Made by a program: the position numbers and the translations under genes
Notes under the pieces: generated by a model
What the model was told of the DNA's origin: nothing
Database searches by the model: none
Seen by the model: only the letters and a program-made list of their open reading frames with translations
Source: Desulforhopalus sp.
GTDB lineage: Bacteria; Desulfobacterota; Desulfobulbia; Desulfobulbales; Desulfocapsaceae
Reading direction: 5' to 3'
DNA: 64,000 bases
NCBI GenBank assembly: GCA_030247675.1
Contig: JAOTRX010000006.1
Span: 248,001-312,000, forward strand
Shown: positions 8,923 to 17,664 of the stretch, one piece after another
Layout: each line of letters begins with the position of its first letter
Position numbering within the stretch: position 1 is the stretch's first letter

Positions 8923-8938
8923 TGGCATAGAAAATGCT
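8923..8938 (+). promoter_or_regulatory. Sigma-54 (-24/-12) promoter of the ferredoxin/molybdoenzyme operon
   Basis: TGGCAT-AGAAAA-TGCT has GG at 8924-8925 and GC at 8936-8937, exactly 10 bp apart, close to the consensus TGGCAC-N5-TTGC. Transcription should start near 8949, leaving a leader of about 125 nt before the ferredoxin-subunit start at 9073. The remaining part of the 397-bp gap 8676-9072 is AT-rich and shows no gene. Confidence 0.75.
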
Positions 8939-9072
8939 ATTCACAGGCTATAAGGCTGAACAAAGGCGGAGGAGGGATAGCCTCCCTTGGCGGTTTCAAG
9001 AGCGCTTTACCGGACGATCCCTCAAATGAACGTTGCAACAATCTCTCAACCAGCGAAACAGGAGGAAAATCA

Positions 9073-9834
9073 ATGAGCCAGGAAGACATTCTCATGGTCA
9101 TGCAGAGTGACCTTGAACGGGCGATGAAAAAGACGGCGGGAGACCGGCGCTGGGCGATGCTCATCGACCTGCGCAAATGTGTCGGCTGTCACGCCTGCAC
9201 CGTCGGCTGCGTGTCGGAAAACAAGCTGCCACCTAAACTCCATTACCGGCCGGTTTATGAATACGAACAGGGGACCTATCCCAAGGTTGCCCGGACCTTC
9301 CTCCCCAGGCCGTGCATGCAGTGCGACCAGCCGCCCTGTGTTGATGCCTGTCCCGAGCCCGGCAAGAATGGCGCTACCTGGAAGGAGACGGAGGGAATCG
9401 GCGCCGGGATCGTCATGATCAACTACGAGAAGTGCATTGGCTGCGGCGCCTGTGTCGAGGCCTGCCCCTATCATGCCCGCACCCTCGACGACGGCGGTTT
9501 CCATTCAACAGGGATGCCTGCTCTGCAGCGTTACGAGATCATGCCGTCCTTTGAATACGGTAAGAAACGGTCGCGCAGCAAGAAGGGGCTACCGGTTGAA
9601 AAAGCCCGCAAATGCCATTTCTGTGTGCATCGTCTGGCGGCGGGACAATTGCCGGTGTGCATCACCACCTGTATCGGCCGGGCCGGCTATTTCGGCGATG
9701 AGAACGACCCCGAGAGCCTCATTGCCAAAGTGAAAAAGGCCAATGCCCTACAGATTCTCAAACCCGAAGAGCGGACAGCGCCGCGTGTTTCTTATGTCGC
9801 AGGTGTACAGTTGGAGGTGCTTTATGACAAATAA
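9073..9834 (+). CDS. Four-cluster ferredoxin subunit of a molybdopterin oxidoreductase (TtrB/ArrB type)
   Basis: The 253-residue protein has the 16 cysteines of the DMSO-reductase beta-subunit pattern in four groups: CVGCHACTVGC, CMQCDQPPCVDAC, CIGCGACVEAC and CHFCVHRLAAGQLPVCITTC. These should hold four [4Fe-4S] clusters that move electrons between the catalytic subunit and the quinone pool or a cytochrome. AGGAGG sits just before the ATG. There is no signal peptide, so export would have to be by co-transport with the Tat-signal subunit encoded next, whose start overlaps by 11 bp. The order B-A resembles some tetrathionate reductase loci; the exact substrate is not certain. Confidence 0.9.
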   Translation: MSQEDILMVMQSDLERAMKKTAGDRRWAMLIDLRKCVGCHACTVGCVSENKLPPKLHYRPVYEYEQGTYPKVARTFLPRPCMQCDQPPCVDACPEPGKNGATWKETEGIGAGIVMINYEKCIGCGACVEACPYHARTLDDGGFHSTGMPALQRYEIMPSFEYGKKRSRSKKGLPVEKARKCHFCVHRLAAGQLPVCITTCIGRAGYFGDENDPESLIAKVKKANALQILKPEERTAPRVSYVAGVQLEVLYDK

Positions 9835-12800
9835 TACCAGCACTGGCGTATCTCGCCGCGATTTCCTGAAAACCACGGCCATAGCCGGATGTACTGCCCT
9901 GGTCGCTTCGCAGTTTGACTTTGCCCGCGGCCTGATTGCCCGGGTCGAGGCCGGGGAGATCAGCGAATTCGAGGCCTATGAGCTGATGAAGGCGGAGAAT
10001 ACTTTATATTCCGTTTGCCTCAACTGTAATACCGGTTGCGGCATCAAGGTGAAGATCCTTGATGGGGTGGCGGTGAAGATCGACGGCAATCCTTACAATC
10101 CCTTCAATCTCCATCCCCATATGGAAATGAAGACCGATCCGCAGGCGGCTGTAAAGGTTGACGGCGGTCTCTGCCCGAAGGGTCAGGCGAGTCACCAGGG
10201 GGCCTATGATCCCTACCGGATTACCAGGGTTTTAAAGCGCGCCGGCAAGAGGGGGGAGAACAATTGGCAGAGTATTCCCTTCGCCCAGGCCATCGACGAG
10301 ATCGTTGCCGGTGGCAATTTGTTCAAGTATGTTCCCGGTGAGGAGAACCGCAAAATCGCCGGCCTGAAGGAACTCTACGCCCTCAAAGACAAAAAGGCCT
10401 TCGAGGAAATGGGAAAAGACGCCGCTGCTCTCGGCAAGAAAAAACCGGAGGAGCGGGCCCAGGCGATTGAAGAATTCAAAAAGAAGCATGCGGCCAACCT
10501 GTCGGCACTGATCGATCCCGATCATCCGGATTTTGGGCCGAAGAACAATCAGTTCGTCTATTTCTGGGGCCGTAAAAAGGGTGGCCGCTCCAATTTCGCC
10601 GCGGCCTTTACCGGCAGTTACGGTACCGCCAATACCCACGGCCATACCACGGTCTGCCAGGGTTCACTGTATTTTGCCTGTAAGGCGATGAGCGAACAGT
10701 ATGTCGGCAATACCTTCAAGGACGGCCAGAAGTTTTACTGGCAGGCCGACCAGGAAAACAGCGATTATATCCTCTTTGTCGGCGCCAACCTCTTTGACGG
10801 CAACTACGGTCCGACCAACCGCACCATGCGCATGACCCAACGTATCGCCGACGGCAAGCTGAAGATGACGGTGCTCGATCCCCGCTGCACCAAGCTCGCC
10901 TCCAAAGCCCAGCGCTGGGTACCGATCAACCCGGGAACCGACGCCGCCTTTGCCATGGGCATGACTCGGTGGATCCTTGAAAACAACAAATTCGACGGCA
11001 AATTCCTTTCCTGCTGCAACAAGGCGGCGGCAACGGCTGCCAAGGAGCTGAGCTGGAGCAACGGGCCCTGGCTGGTAAAAATTGATAAGGACGGCAAGCC
11101 GGGGAAATTCCTGCGGGCCAATGAAATCGGTCTGAAGGCGGCCGAAAAACGCAAGGATGCCTCCGACAAGGAATATGATTTTGAATACCTGGTGGCGATG
11201 AAAGAAGACGGCAAACCGGTGGCCTTTGATCCAAACGATGATAAAGAAGCGGTGAACGGCGCCCTGTTTGTTGATGCCGTCCTCACTGATGCCCAGGGCA
11301 AGGAATTTAAGGTAAAGAGCAGTCTGCAGATCATGCTTGAGGCCAGCCGGGAAAAGACCATCGCCGAATACGCGGCCCTTTGCGGTATTGAAGCTGGGAC
11401 AATCGAGGCGGTGGCGAAGGAGTTCACCAGCTATGGCAAGAAGGCCTGTGTCGATATCCATCGCGGCGCCGCCCAGCATACCAACGGTTTCTACAATATC
11501 GCCTCGTGCATGAACCTCAACCTGTTGATCGGCAATTTCGACTGGAAGGGCGGGATGATTGCCGCCTCCACCTTCAATATCGACGGCACCAGCAAGAGCA
11601 CCGACAAGCAGCCCTTTAACTTTAAGAACATCGGTCCGAAGGGCGTGAAGATCTTCGGTACCTCGGTCATTCGCCATGGCATGAAGTATGAGGAATCGAC
11701 ACTGTTCACCGGTAAAGAGTCCTATCCGGCCAAACGCAACTGGTGGCCTCTGTCTTCCGATGTCTACGAGGAAATCCTGCCGTCCATCGCCGACGCCTAT
11801 CCCTACCCGGCCAAAGTGGTATTCTCGTACATGGGGGCACCGACCTACTCGCTGCCCGCCGGCCAGACCCAGATCGCCTCGCTGCTCGATCTCGACAAGT
11901 TGCCGCTGTATATAGCCAGCGACATCCTCATTGGCCCGACCTCGATGTACGCCGATTACATCATCCCCGATCTCCACTATCTGGAGCGCTGGGAGTTCCA
12001 GGGATCGCACCCGAACATGCCGGTCAAGATCCAGCCGGTTCGGCAGCCGGTTATCGCTTCGCCAAACGAAATCGTCAAGGTCTTCGGCGTCGAGCAACCG
12101 ATCAGCTATGAGACCTTCTGGCTGGCGCTGGCCGAAAAACTGGAGATGAAGGGTTTTGGCAAGGATGGTTTTGGGCCGGGCCAGGATTTCACCCGGCCGG
12201 ATGATTTCTATATCCGCATGGTCGCCAATATCGCTCTTGACGGCAAGGATCCGGTGGCCGACGCGACACCGGCGGAGATCGAGCTGTTCAAACAGTCCCG
12301 GCGTCATCTGCCGAAGACGGTTTTCGACATCGAGCGCTGGCAGGCGATTACCGGCGCCGCCTGGCCGAAGGTAGTCGCCGTCCTCAACCGCGGCGGCCGC
12401 TTTGCCAGCCAGGCGTCCAGTTACAAAGACGCCCAGGTTGCCAATAAGTACGGCAAGCTGATCAATCTCTATCAGGAGAAGACCGCCGGCTGCAAGGACG
12501 CCTTCACCGGCAAGTCCTTCCATGGTCTTGCCCGCTACGTGCCGATCGCCGACACCATGGGCAAGGACACCAAGGAACTGGCCAAGGGTTATCCGCTCCA
12601 GCTCATCACCCAGCGCGATGTCCTGCATACCAAGTCGCGGACCATTACCATGCCCTACCTGACCGACCTATTGCCGGAAAACGGCATCATCATCCACACC
12701 AGCGATGCCAAAAAGATCGGGGTGAAGACCGGTGACCGGGTGAAGGTGATATCAGCCACCAATGTTGACGGGGTCTGGGACCTGAAAAAGGGCAGAAAAA

Positions 12801-13066
12801 AACCGATGATTGGCAAGGTCCAGGTCACCGAGACCATCAAGCCGGGTGTGGTCACCTTCACCCTCGGCCATGGCCACTGGAGTGCCGGGGCGGAAGATGT
12901 CACCATCGACGGCAAGGTAGTTCCGGCGGATGTTCGCCGGGCCGCCGGTGTTCACGCCAATGCGGCGATGTGGATCGACCCCAACCTGAAGAACACCTGC
13001 ATGATCGACAAGGTGGGTGGCAGCGTGTCGTTTTATGACACCATGGTGCAGTTGATCAAGGTGTGA
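9824..13066 (+). CDS. Tat-exported molybdopterin oxidoreductase catalytic subunit (TtrA/ArrA/ArxA-like)
   Basis: A 1080-residue catalytic subunit of the DMSO-reductase superfamily. It opens with a Tat signal (SRRDFLKTTAIAGC), then the [4Fe-4S] ligands C65, C68, C72 and C117 (CLNCNTGC and GLCPKG), and the bis-MGD cofactor domains. Cys278 in TVCQGS is a candidate molybdenum ligand. A charged insert at about 165-235 (KKPEERAQAIEEFKKK) makes it longer than typical ArrA/ArxA (about 850) and nearer TtrA (about 1020). The start at 9824 has GGAGGTG in front; a longer frame back to 9743 would hide the Tat motif. The binding-protein, kinase and sigma-54 activator trio upstream parallels arx/aio and ttr control. 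Tetrathionate, thiosulfate/polysulfide or an arsenic oxyanion are possible substrates. No membrane-anchor (NrfD-like) gene follows. Confidence 0.85.
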   Translation: MTNNTSTGVSRRDFLKTTAIAGCTALVASQFDFARGLIARVEAGEISEFEAYELMKAENTLYSVCLNCNTGCGIKVKILDGVAVKIDGNPYNPFNLHPHMEMKTDPQAAVKVDGGLCPKGQASHQGAYDPYRITRVLKRAGKRGENNWQSIPFAQAIDEIVAGGNLFKYVPGEENRKIAGLKELYALKDKKAFEEMGKDAAALGKKKPEERAQAIEEFKKKHAANLSALIDPDHPDFGPKNNQFVYFWGRKKGGRSNFAAAFTGSYGTANTHGHTTVCQGSLYFACKAMSEQYVGNTFKDGQKFYWQADQENSDYILFVGANLFDGNYGPTNRTMRMTQRIADGKLKMTVLDPRCTKLASKAQRWVPINPGTDAAFAMGMTRWILENNKFDGKFLSCCNKAAATAAKELSWSNGPWLVKIDKDGKPGKFLRANEIGLKAAEKRKDASDKEYDFEYLVAMKEDGKPVAFDPNDDKEAVNGALFVDAVLTDAQGKEFKVKSSLQIMLEASREKTIAEYAALCGIEAGTIEAVAKEFTSYGKKACVDIHRGAAQHTNGFYNIASCMNLNLLIGNFDWKGGMIAASTFNIDGTSKSTDKQPFNFKNIGPKGVKIFGTSVIRHGMKYEESTLFTGKESYPAKRNWWPLSSDVYEEILPSIADAYPYPAKVVFSYMGAPTYSLPAGQTQIASLLDLDKLPLYIASDILIGPTSMYADYIIPDLHYLERWEFQGSHPNMPVKIQPVRQPVIASPNEIVKVFGVEQPISYETFWLALAEKLEMKGFGKDGFGPGQDFTRPDDFYIRMVANIALDGKDPVADATPAEIELFKQSRRHLPKTVFDIERWQAITGAAWPKVVAVLNRGGRFASQASSYKDAQVANKYGKLINLYQEKTAGCKDAFTGKSFHGLARYVPIADTMGKDTKELAKGYPLQLITQRDVLHTKSRTITMPYLTDLLPENGIIIHTSDAKKIGVKTGDRVKVISATNVDGVWDLKKGRKKPMIGKVQVTETIKPGVVTFTLGHGHWSAGAEDVTIDGKVVPADVRRAAGVHANAAMWIDPNLKNTCMIDKVGGSVSFYDTMVQLIKV

Positions 13067-13090
13067 TGTTCTGAAGGGAGCGTAACAGGT

Positions 13091-13132
13091 AAACCAGTAA
13101 GGGGCTGCTCATGGGCAGCCCCTTACTGGTTT
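13091..13132. terminator. Perfect 18-bp hairpin after the molybdoenzyme gene
   Basis: An 18-bp stem without mismatch (13091-13108 with 13115-13132) and a 6-nt loop lie between two convergent genes. Only three T/A pairs end the stem on each side and no long T-run follows. It probably acts as a bidirectional terminator or mRNA 3' stabiliser. Confidence 0.75.
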
Positions 13133-13148
13133 CAATGCCGCTGTTTCC

Positions 13149-14351
13149 TCAATGGTGGTCTGTTTTCTTCTTTGCGGTTACCATATAAACGGGATCTGAC
13201 AATGCTAAATCATGGGTGTCATCGTCCGGCCGCGGGTAGCCGCGCACCGAAAGGGTGGTGAAGTTCTGGAAGTCTCCGGCTGCGTCAAGCAGATCGACAA
13301 CCAGGCCCAGCCGCTCGAACTCGTGGAGCTGTGACCAAAGGGCGATGGCCTTGGTGGGGAACCAGCGGTTGGAGAAGGCGATGGCGACGGTCCCACCCGG
13401 GCGGAGGATGCGACTGATCTCGCGGCAGAGCTGCTGAGGGTCGGTGGCGTATTCGATAGAGGCGGTGTTGAGTATCCCGCCAAAGGAGCCATCGGCAAAG
13501 GGCAGTCGCGGATCGGCATTGAGGTCGTGCACGACGGTGGCGGTGGCCCTGGCATTTTTATCCAGCTCTTCCTGGTTCATCCCGAGAACGGTAAGCGAAC
13601 CGATCGGGAAATCGCCGGGCAGGTGCGAATCCCAGCTGCCCATAAGGTCGAGGATATCGCCTGACATTGGCAGGGCCTTGGCATATTCCTCACCGATGAT
13701 CCGGCGGGCGGTGCTGTCGAGATGCTGGAGCAGTCGCGGGCTTTGATAAAACAGGCTGTCCGGCCGTTCATTTTCTCTGGCGAAGGCGCCTTCCGTGAAG
13801 GTGAGAACCTTTCCCGGCAGCCGCTTCTGCATGCCCGGTCCTCCGGCGCTGATCGTCTCCAGCCAGGCCTCGCACCGGCCACCCCGTTCGACCTGCGGCT
13901 GTTCAATGCGCAGGATTGTGGCGCTTATCGTCAACTCCTTCCCGGCCAGGGGATGGTTGAGATCAACGACCAGATTGTCACCGTGCTCCTCAACAAATCG
14001 GCATGGAGCGATGGATGTTGGAAAAACTCCGGGGACATCCTGGAGGGAATACTGCGGATAGAACCGGCCGAGAAGGGGTTGGATGCCCCGGGGCAGGGCA
14101 AATTGTTTGCGCCTGACGGTACGAAGCAATCTTGCCGAGAAGGGGGCAATAAAGTCAGCCGGTAGAACTTTCACCTGCACTGTATCCCCCACCTGCTTGC
14201 CCAGAAGCTCTGCGTGCATCGATCCGGGGAAAAGATCACGCCACATGCTGACCTTCTCGGCAAAAAACCGTTCGCTGTGCCGGGTGCCGTCACTTTCCCA
14301 GGAAATGCTGAAGAGCAGCGATAATCTTGAAGTTGCCTGTATCTTTTCCAT
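13149..14351 (-). CDS. FKBP/SlyD-like domain fused to a SAM-dependent methyltransferase
   Basis: A 400-residue two-domain protein. Residues about 1-175 contain a SlyD/FKBP-type peptidyl-prolyl isomerase signature: NLVVDLNHPLAGKELTISA is the flap and strand found in SlyD. Residues about 215-400 form a class I methyltransferase of the Methyltransf_11 type (ILDLMGSWDSHLP, FGGILNTASIEYATDP, RILRPGGTVAIAFSNRW). The start at 14351 follows an AGGGAG site; a longer frame to 14393 lacks support. The methyl acceptor is unknown. A folding domain joined to a methyltransferase suggests a protein substrate, but this is speculation. It is a single gene facing the molybdoenzyme across a strong hairpin. Confidence 0.75.
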   Translation of the reverse strand: MEKIQATSRLSLLFSISWESDGTRHSERFFAEKVSMWRDLFPGSMHAELLGKQVGDTVQVKVLPADFIAPFSARLLRTVRRKQFALPRGIQPLLGRFYPQYSLQDVPGVFPTSIAPCRFVEEHGDNLVVDLNHPLAGKELTISATILRIEQPQVERGGRCEAWLETISAGGPGMQKRLPGKVLTFTEGAFARENERPDSLFYQSPRLLQHLDSTARRIIGEEYAKALPMSGDILDLMGSWDSHLPGDFPIGSLTVLGMNQEELDKNARATATVVHDLNADPRLPFADGSFGGILNTASIEYATDPQQLCREISRILRPGGTVAIAFSNRWFPTKAIALWSQLHEFERLGLVVDLLDAAGDFQNFTTLSVRGYPRPDDDTHDLALSDPVYMVTAKKKTDHH

Positions 14352-14763
14352 GCCCTTTCTCCCTGCCGTCGAATTTACGTAGCGGAATATCAATCATCCA
14401 ATTGATGCCCTCTTGGCCATTACGGTAATTCCTGCATGCCATCTATCAATGGGAGTATATTTGATGCTATATGATAGTGTAGACTACCATTAAATCCCAC
14501 CTGTTCCCAAAATACTGGATGGCGGCAGGCCGTATCGCTTGCAAAAAATGCAGAATTTTATGGAAAGGGCCGGCCATGCAGTGGTCTCGAAAATTATTGT
14601 CGAAGAAAAGTGAACAAGGTACGATGACCGTGTTTTATCAATGACCGGCGGGGATGATCTTCCCGCATCAAACCCGCAATAATTTTGCCGGCAGCCTCTC
14701 CCTTTCTGGCAGGGGGCCGCAACAACGCATGCTTCTGTCACCGGGCAGGCTGGGGATTGTACA
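14352..14763. other. Intergenic region without a supported gene (412 bp)
   Basis: This gap separates the divergent FKBP-methyltransferase and Kef-type antiporter genes and is more AT-rich than its neighbours around 14440-14500. It presumably holds two promoters, but no convincing -35/-10 pair or operator could be assigned. A 103-codon minus-strand frame (14490-14801) has no recognisable product and overlaps the antiporter start. Confidence 0.5.
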
Positions 14764-16767
14764 ATGGGCATCGCCGCCGACATCATTATCCTCGTTGTCA
14801 CCGCTTTTTTCTGCGGACTGCTGATGCAGCGGCTACGTCAGCCGTTGATCCTCGGCTATCTCCTTGCCGGTGTTATCCTTGGGCCGTATACCGGTGGCTT
14901 GGCGGTCACCGATGTCCATCATATCGAGCTGCTCGCCGAGATCGGCGTCGCCCTGCTCCTTTTTGCCCTCGGTCTGGAGTTCTCACTGAAAGACCTGAAG
15001 CCGGTCAAATACATCGCCCTGCTCGGCACCCCTCTGCAGATAGCCTTGACCATCGGCCTTGGCCTGGCAATCGGTGGAGTATTGGGTTGGGATTGGCGGA
15101 CCTCCCTGTGGTTCGGGGCCCTGATCAGCCTGTCGTCGACCATGGTCATCCTGAAAACCCTGATGAACCAGGGCTGGCTGGGCACCCTGTCGAGCAAGGT
15201 GATGATCGGTATGCTCATTGTCCAGGACCTGGCGGTGGTGCCGATGATGATCATCCTGCCGCAACTCGGTGATCCGGCTGCGGGGCTCGGCACCCTTGGC
15301 TTTGCCGGGGTGAAGGCGGCGGTCTTTCTTGCGACCATGCTCCTTTTCGGCAATAAACTGCTACCGATCCTGTTGCGGCATATTGCCAGGCTCGGTTCCC
15401 GCGAGCTGTTCCTGCTGGCGATCACCGCCATCGGCCTTGGCGTCGGCTATATTACCTATCTGATCGGCCTGAGCTTTGCCCTCGGGGCCTTTATCGCCGG
15501 CATGGTTCTCAGCGAATCCGACTATGGCCACCAGGCCCTGAGCGACATCATTCCCCTGCGTGACCTGTTTGGCCTGCTGTTCTTCGCCTCGGTGGGTATG
15601 CTTCTCGATCCCTCCTACCTGCTGGAGAATTGGGGCCAGGTATTGCTGGTGCTGACCTTGGTCAGCCTCGGCAAGGGGATCATCTTCGCGACGCTTGCGG
15701 CAATCTTTCGCTATGGCAATGTCGTCCCCCTGGCGGTGGGTCTCGGCCTCTTTCAGATCGGCGAATTTTCCTTCGTTCTCGCAAGAGTTGGGGTCAGCAG
15801 CGACTCGATCAGCAAGGACTTCTCCAATTTGGTGCTGACGACCGCGGTGTTATCCATGGTCCTCACCCCCTTAATTTCCGCCCAGACCTCCCGCCTCTAC
15901 GCCCTGAAAAAGCGCTGGTTTCGCCATGAACCCCTGGAGTCGATCAACTTTCCCGAGGAGGCCCTGCGCGATCATGTGGTCATCGCCGGTTGCGGCCGTG
16001 TCGGTTTTCAGGTTGCCTCGGTCCTGGACCGGCTCGGCACCCCGTTTGTTTTGGTGGAAATCGATCAAAACCGGGTTGAAGAGGCCAGGGCCGCGGGTTA
16101 TCCGGTGGTCTACGGCGACGGCAGCCATGAGGTGGTGCAGGAGGCCCTGGCCGTCGACAGGGCCTCGCTCCTGGTGGTGACGACGCCGGGCATTGTTGTC
16201 GCTCAGGCGATCATCCGTCATGCCCGCGAGGTGAACAAGCGGATCAGGGTGGTGGCGCGGATGGCCGACCCGGCGTTTTTTGACGTCTTCAAGGAGTTGG
16301 GGGTCAGCGATCTGGTCTATCCGGAGTTTGAAGCGGGCCTGGAGATAACCAGGCAGGCCCTGCTCCATCTGCGCATCCCGGCGCCGGAGATCCAGAGGCA
16401 AACCGAGGAAATGCGCCAGCAGCTGCTGGCACCGGCGGTGGCGGAGACCGAGAACTACCGGACCCTCGGGCAGATGCGGGCGGCCGAGCAGCACTTTGAT
16501 TTGCAGTGGGTGCAGCTGGAGGCCGGCAATAACCTGATCGGCAAGAGTATCGGTGAGGCGGGGATCCGCAAGCTGACCGGGGCCTCGGTGGTCGGGATTA
16601 TCCGGGCCGAGCAGCTGCAGCCGAACCCTGATCCCGGCTTCCGCTTTCAGGAGGGCGATCTGGTGGCGATCATCGGTTCCGCCGAGGCCCGGACGGGCTT
16701 TCACCGCTTGGCCGGTTGCCGGGCGGCAGACGGCGATGCCTTTGGGCCCTTGGTCTGCAGCACCTGA
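14764..16767 (+). CDS. Kef-type monovalent cation:proton antiporter with TrkA-N and TrkA-C domains
   Basis: A 667-residue CPA2-family transporter. Residues 1-380 form the 12-13-helix Na+/H+ exchanger domain ([51 protein letters not shown]). Residues about 398-520 form an NAD-binding RCK/TrkA-N domain ([20 protein letters not shown]) and residues about 560-650 a TrkA-C domain. It exchanges K+ (or Na+) for protons across the inner membrane and is gated by the nucleotide-binding domain. Length and domain order match KefB/KefC/YbaL-like proteins. A GGGGA stretch precedes the ATG. Confidence 0.92.
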   Translation: MGIAADIIILVVTAFFCGLLMQRLRQPLILGYLLAGVILGPYTGGLAVTDVHHIELLAEIGVALLLFALGLEFSLKDLKPVKYIALLGTPLQIALTIGLGLAIGGVLGWDWRTSLWFGALISLSSTMVILKTLMNQGWLGTLSSKVMIGMLIVQDLAVVPMMIILPQLGDPAAGLGTLGFAGVKAAVFLATMLLFGNKLLPILLRHIARLGSRELFLLAITAIGLGVGYITYLIGLSFALGAFIAGMVLSESDYGHQALSDIIPLRDLFGLLFFASVGMLLDPSYLLENWGQVLLVLTLVSLGKGIIFATLAAIFRYGNVVPLAVGLGLFQIGEFSFVLARVGVSSDSISKDFSNLVLTTAVLSMVLTPLISAQTSRLYALKKRWFRHEPLESINFPEEALRDHVVIAGCGRVGFQVASVLDRLGTPFVLVEIDQNRVEEARAAGYPVVYGDGSHEVVQEALAVDRASLLVVTTPGIVVAQAIIRHAREVNKRIRVVARMADPAFFDVFKELGVSDLVYPEFEAGLEITRQALLHLRIPAPEIQRQTEEMRQQLLAPAVAETENYRTLGQMRAAEQHFDLQWVQLEAGNNLIGKSIGEAGIRKLTGASVVGIIRAEQLQPNPDPGFRFQEGDLVAIIGSAEARTGFHRLAGCRAADGDAFGPLVCST

Positions 16768-16842
16768 TTTGCCGGGAATGTTTTGTGGTCTAGGGCCGCT
16801 GCCGAAGTATTGTTTTCCAGGAAATACGAGAAGGAGGGTGTT

Positions 16843-17664
16843 GTGAGTTCATTACTGCTCAGCGTTGATCTGGAGGATGTCCGGGCCTGGGTCAAGGACG
16901 GCCGTCGCTACCGGGACGGGGTGGTGGAAAACACCCGGAGATACCTGGCGCATTTCAAGCGGTGGGGGACAAAGGCGACCTTTTTTACCGTCGGCGAGGT
17001 GGCCCGGCGCTACCCGGCGCTTATCGGCGAGATTGTTGCAGCAGGCCATGAACTGGCCTGCCACGGCGATGTCCACCTGCAGCTCGACAAGATGACGGCG
17101 CAGCAGTTTCGCGCCGACATGGAGAGCAATCTCGCAGCCCTGCAGGCAGCCGGGGCAAGGGACGTTGTCGGTTTCCGCGCCCCGACCTTTTCGCTGACCG
17201 CACGTACCGCCTGGGCCCATGAGGTTTTGGCCGACCTGGGATTCACTTATTCAAGCTCAGTGCTGCCGGCGGCAAATCCACTCTACGGATGGCCGGAATT
17301 CGGCAAAGATGCCAGAAAGGTGGCGGGCGGCCTGTGGGAACTGCCGGTGACCCTGCACACCATTCCCGGCATGCCGCTGCCCATCGCCGGCGGGGTGTAT
17401 TTTCGGGTCCTGCCCTTTTTCCTGACGCGCTGGGCGATCTCCAGAAGCATAGGTCAGGGCCTGCCGGTAGTCACCTATTTCCATCCCTATGATATCGATA
17501 CAGAGCAGGAACGCTTCATGCACCCGGATCTCGGTGACAAGAGGCATCTCAATATGCTCATGTATATCGGGCGGGCGAAAGTGCTCAGTCGCCTGAACGT
17601 CCTACAGCAATTCTTTCCCTTCCAGGCATACGGCGAGTATGTCAGTCATCTTCCGGCGGCTTAG
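16843..17664 (+). CDS. Polysaccharide deacetylase family protein (NodB domain)
   Basis: The 273-residue protein carries the metal-dependent NodB-type deacetylase motifs: SVDLEDV near the N-terminus (catalytic Asp pair), ELACHGDVH (His ligand region), VGFRAPTFSLT and VVTYFHPYDID (His of the last motif). These resemble deacetylases of exopolysaccharide or O-antigen loci that lack a signal peptide. GTG at 16843 is chosen because GAAGGAGGG precedes it; the frame upstream to 16783 adds an unconvincing leader. Its 3' end overlaps the convergent glycosyltransferase gene by 23 bp, so the two transcripts are complementary at their ends. Confidence 0.85.
   Translation: MSSLLLSVDLEDVRAWVKDGRRYRDGVVENTRRYLAHFKRWGTKATFFTVGEVARRYPALIGEIVAAGHELACHGDVHLQLDKMTAQQFRADMESNLAALQAAGARDVVGFRAPTFSLTARTAWAHEVLADLGFTYSSSVLPAANPLYGWPEFGKDARKVAGGLWELPVTLHTIPGMPLPIAGGVYFRVLPFFLTRWAISRSIGQGLPVVTYFHPYDIDTEQERFMHPDLGDKRHLNMLMYIGRAKVLSRLNVLQQFFPFQAYGEYVSHLPAA

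Noticed and set aside
10664..12628. 654-codon minus-strand frame inside the molybdoenzyme gene
   Set aside because: Shadow of a GC-rich coding strand; the plus-strand product has clear cofactor motifs.
14490..14801. 103-codon minus-strand frame between the methyltransferase and antiporter genes
   Set aside because: Overlaps the antiporter start and encodes nothing recognisable.
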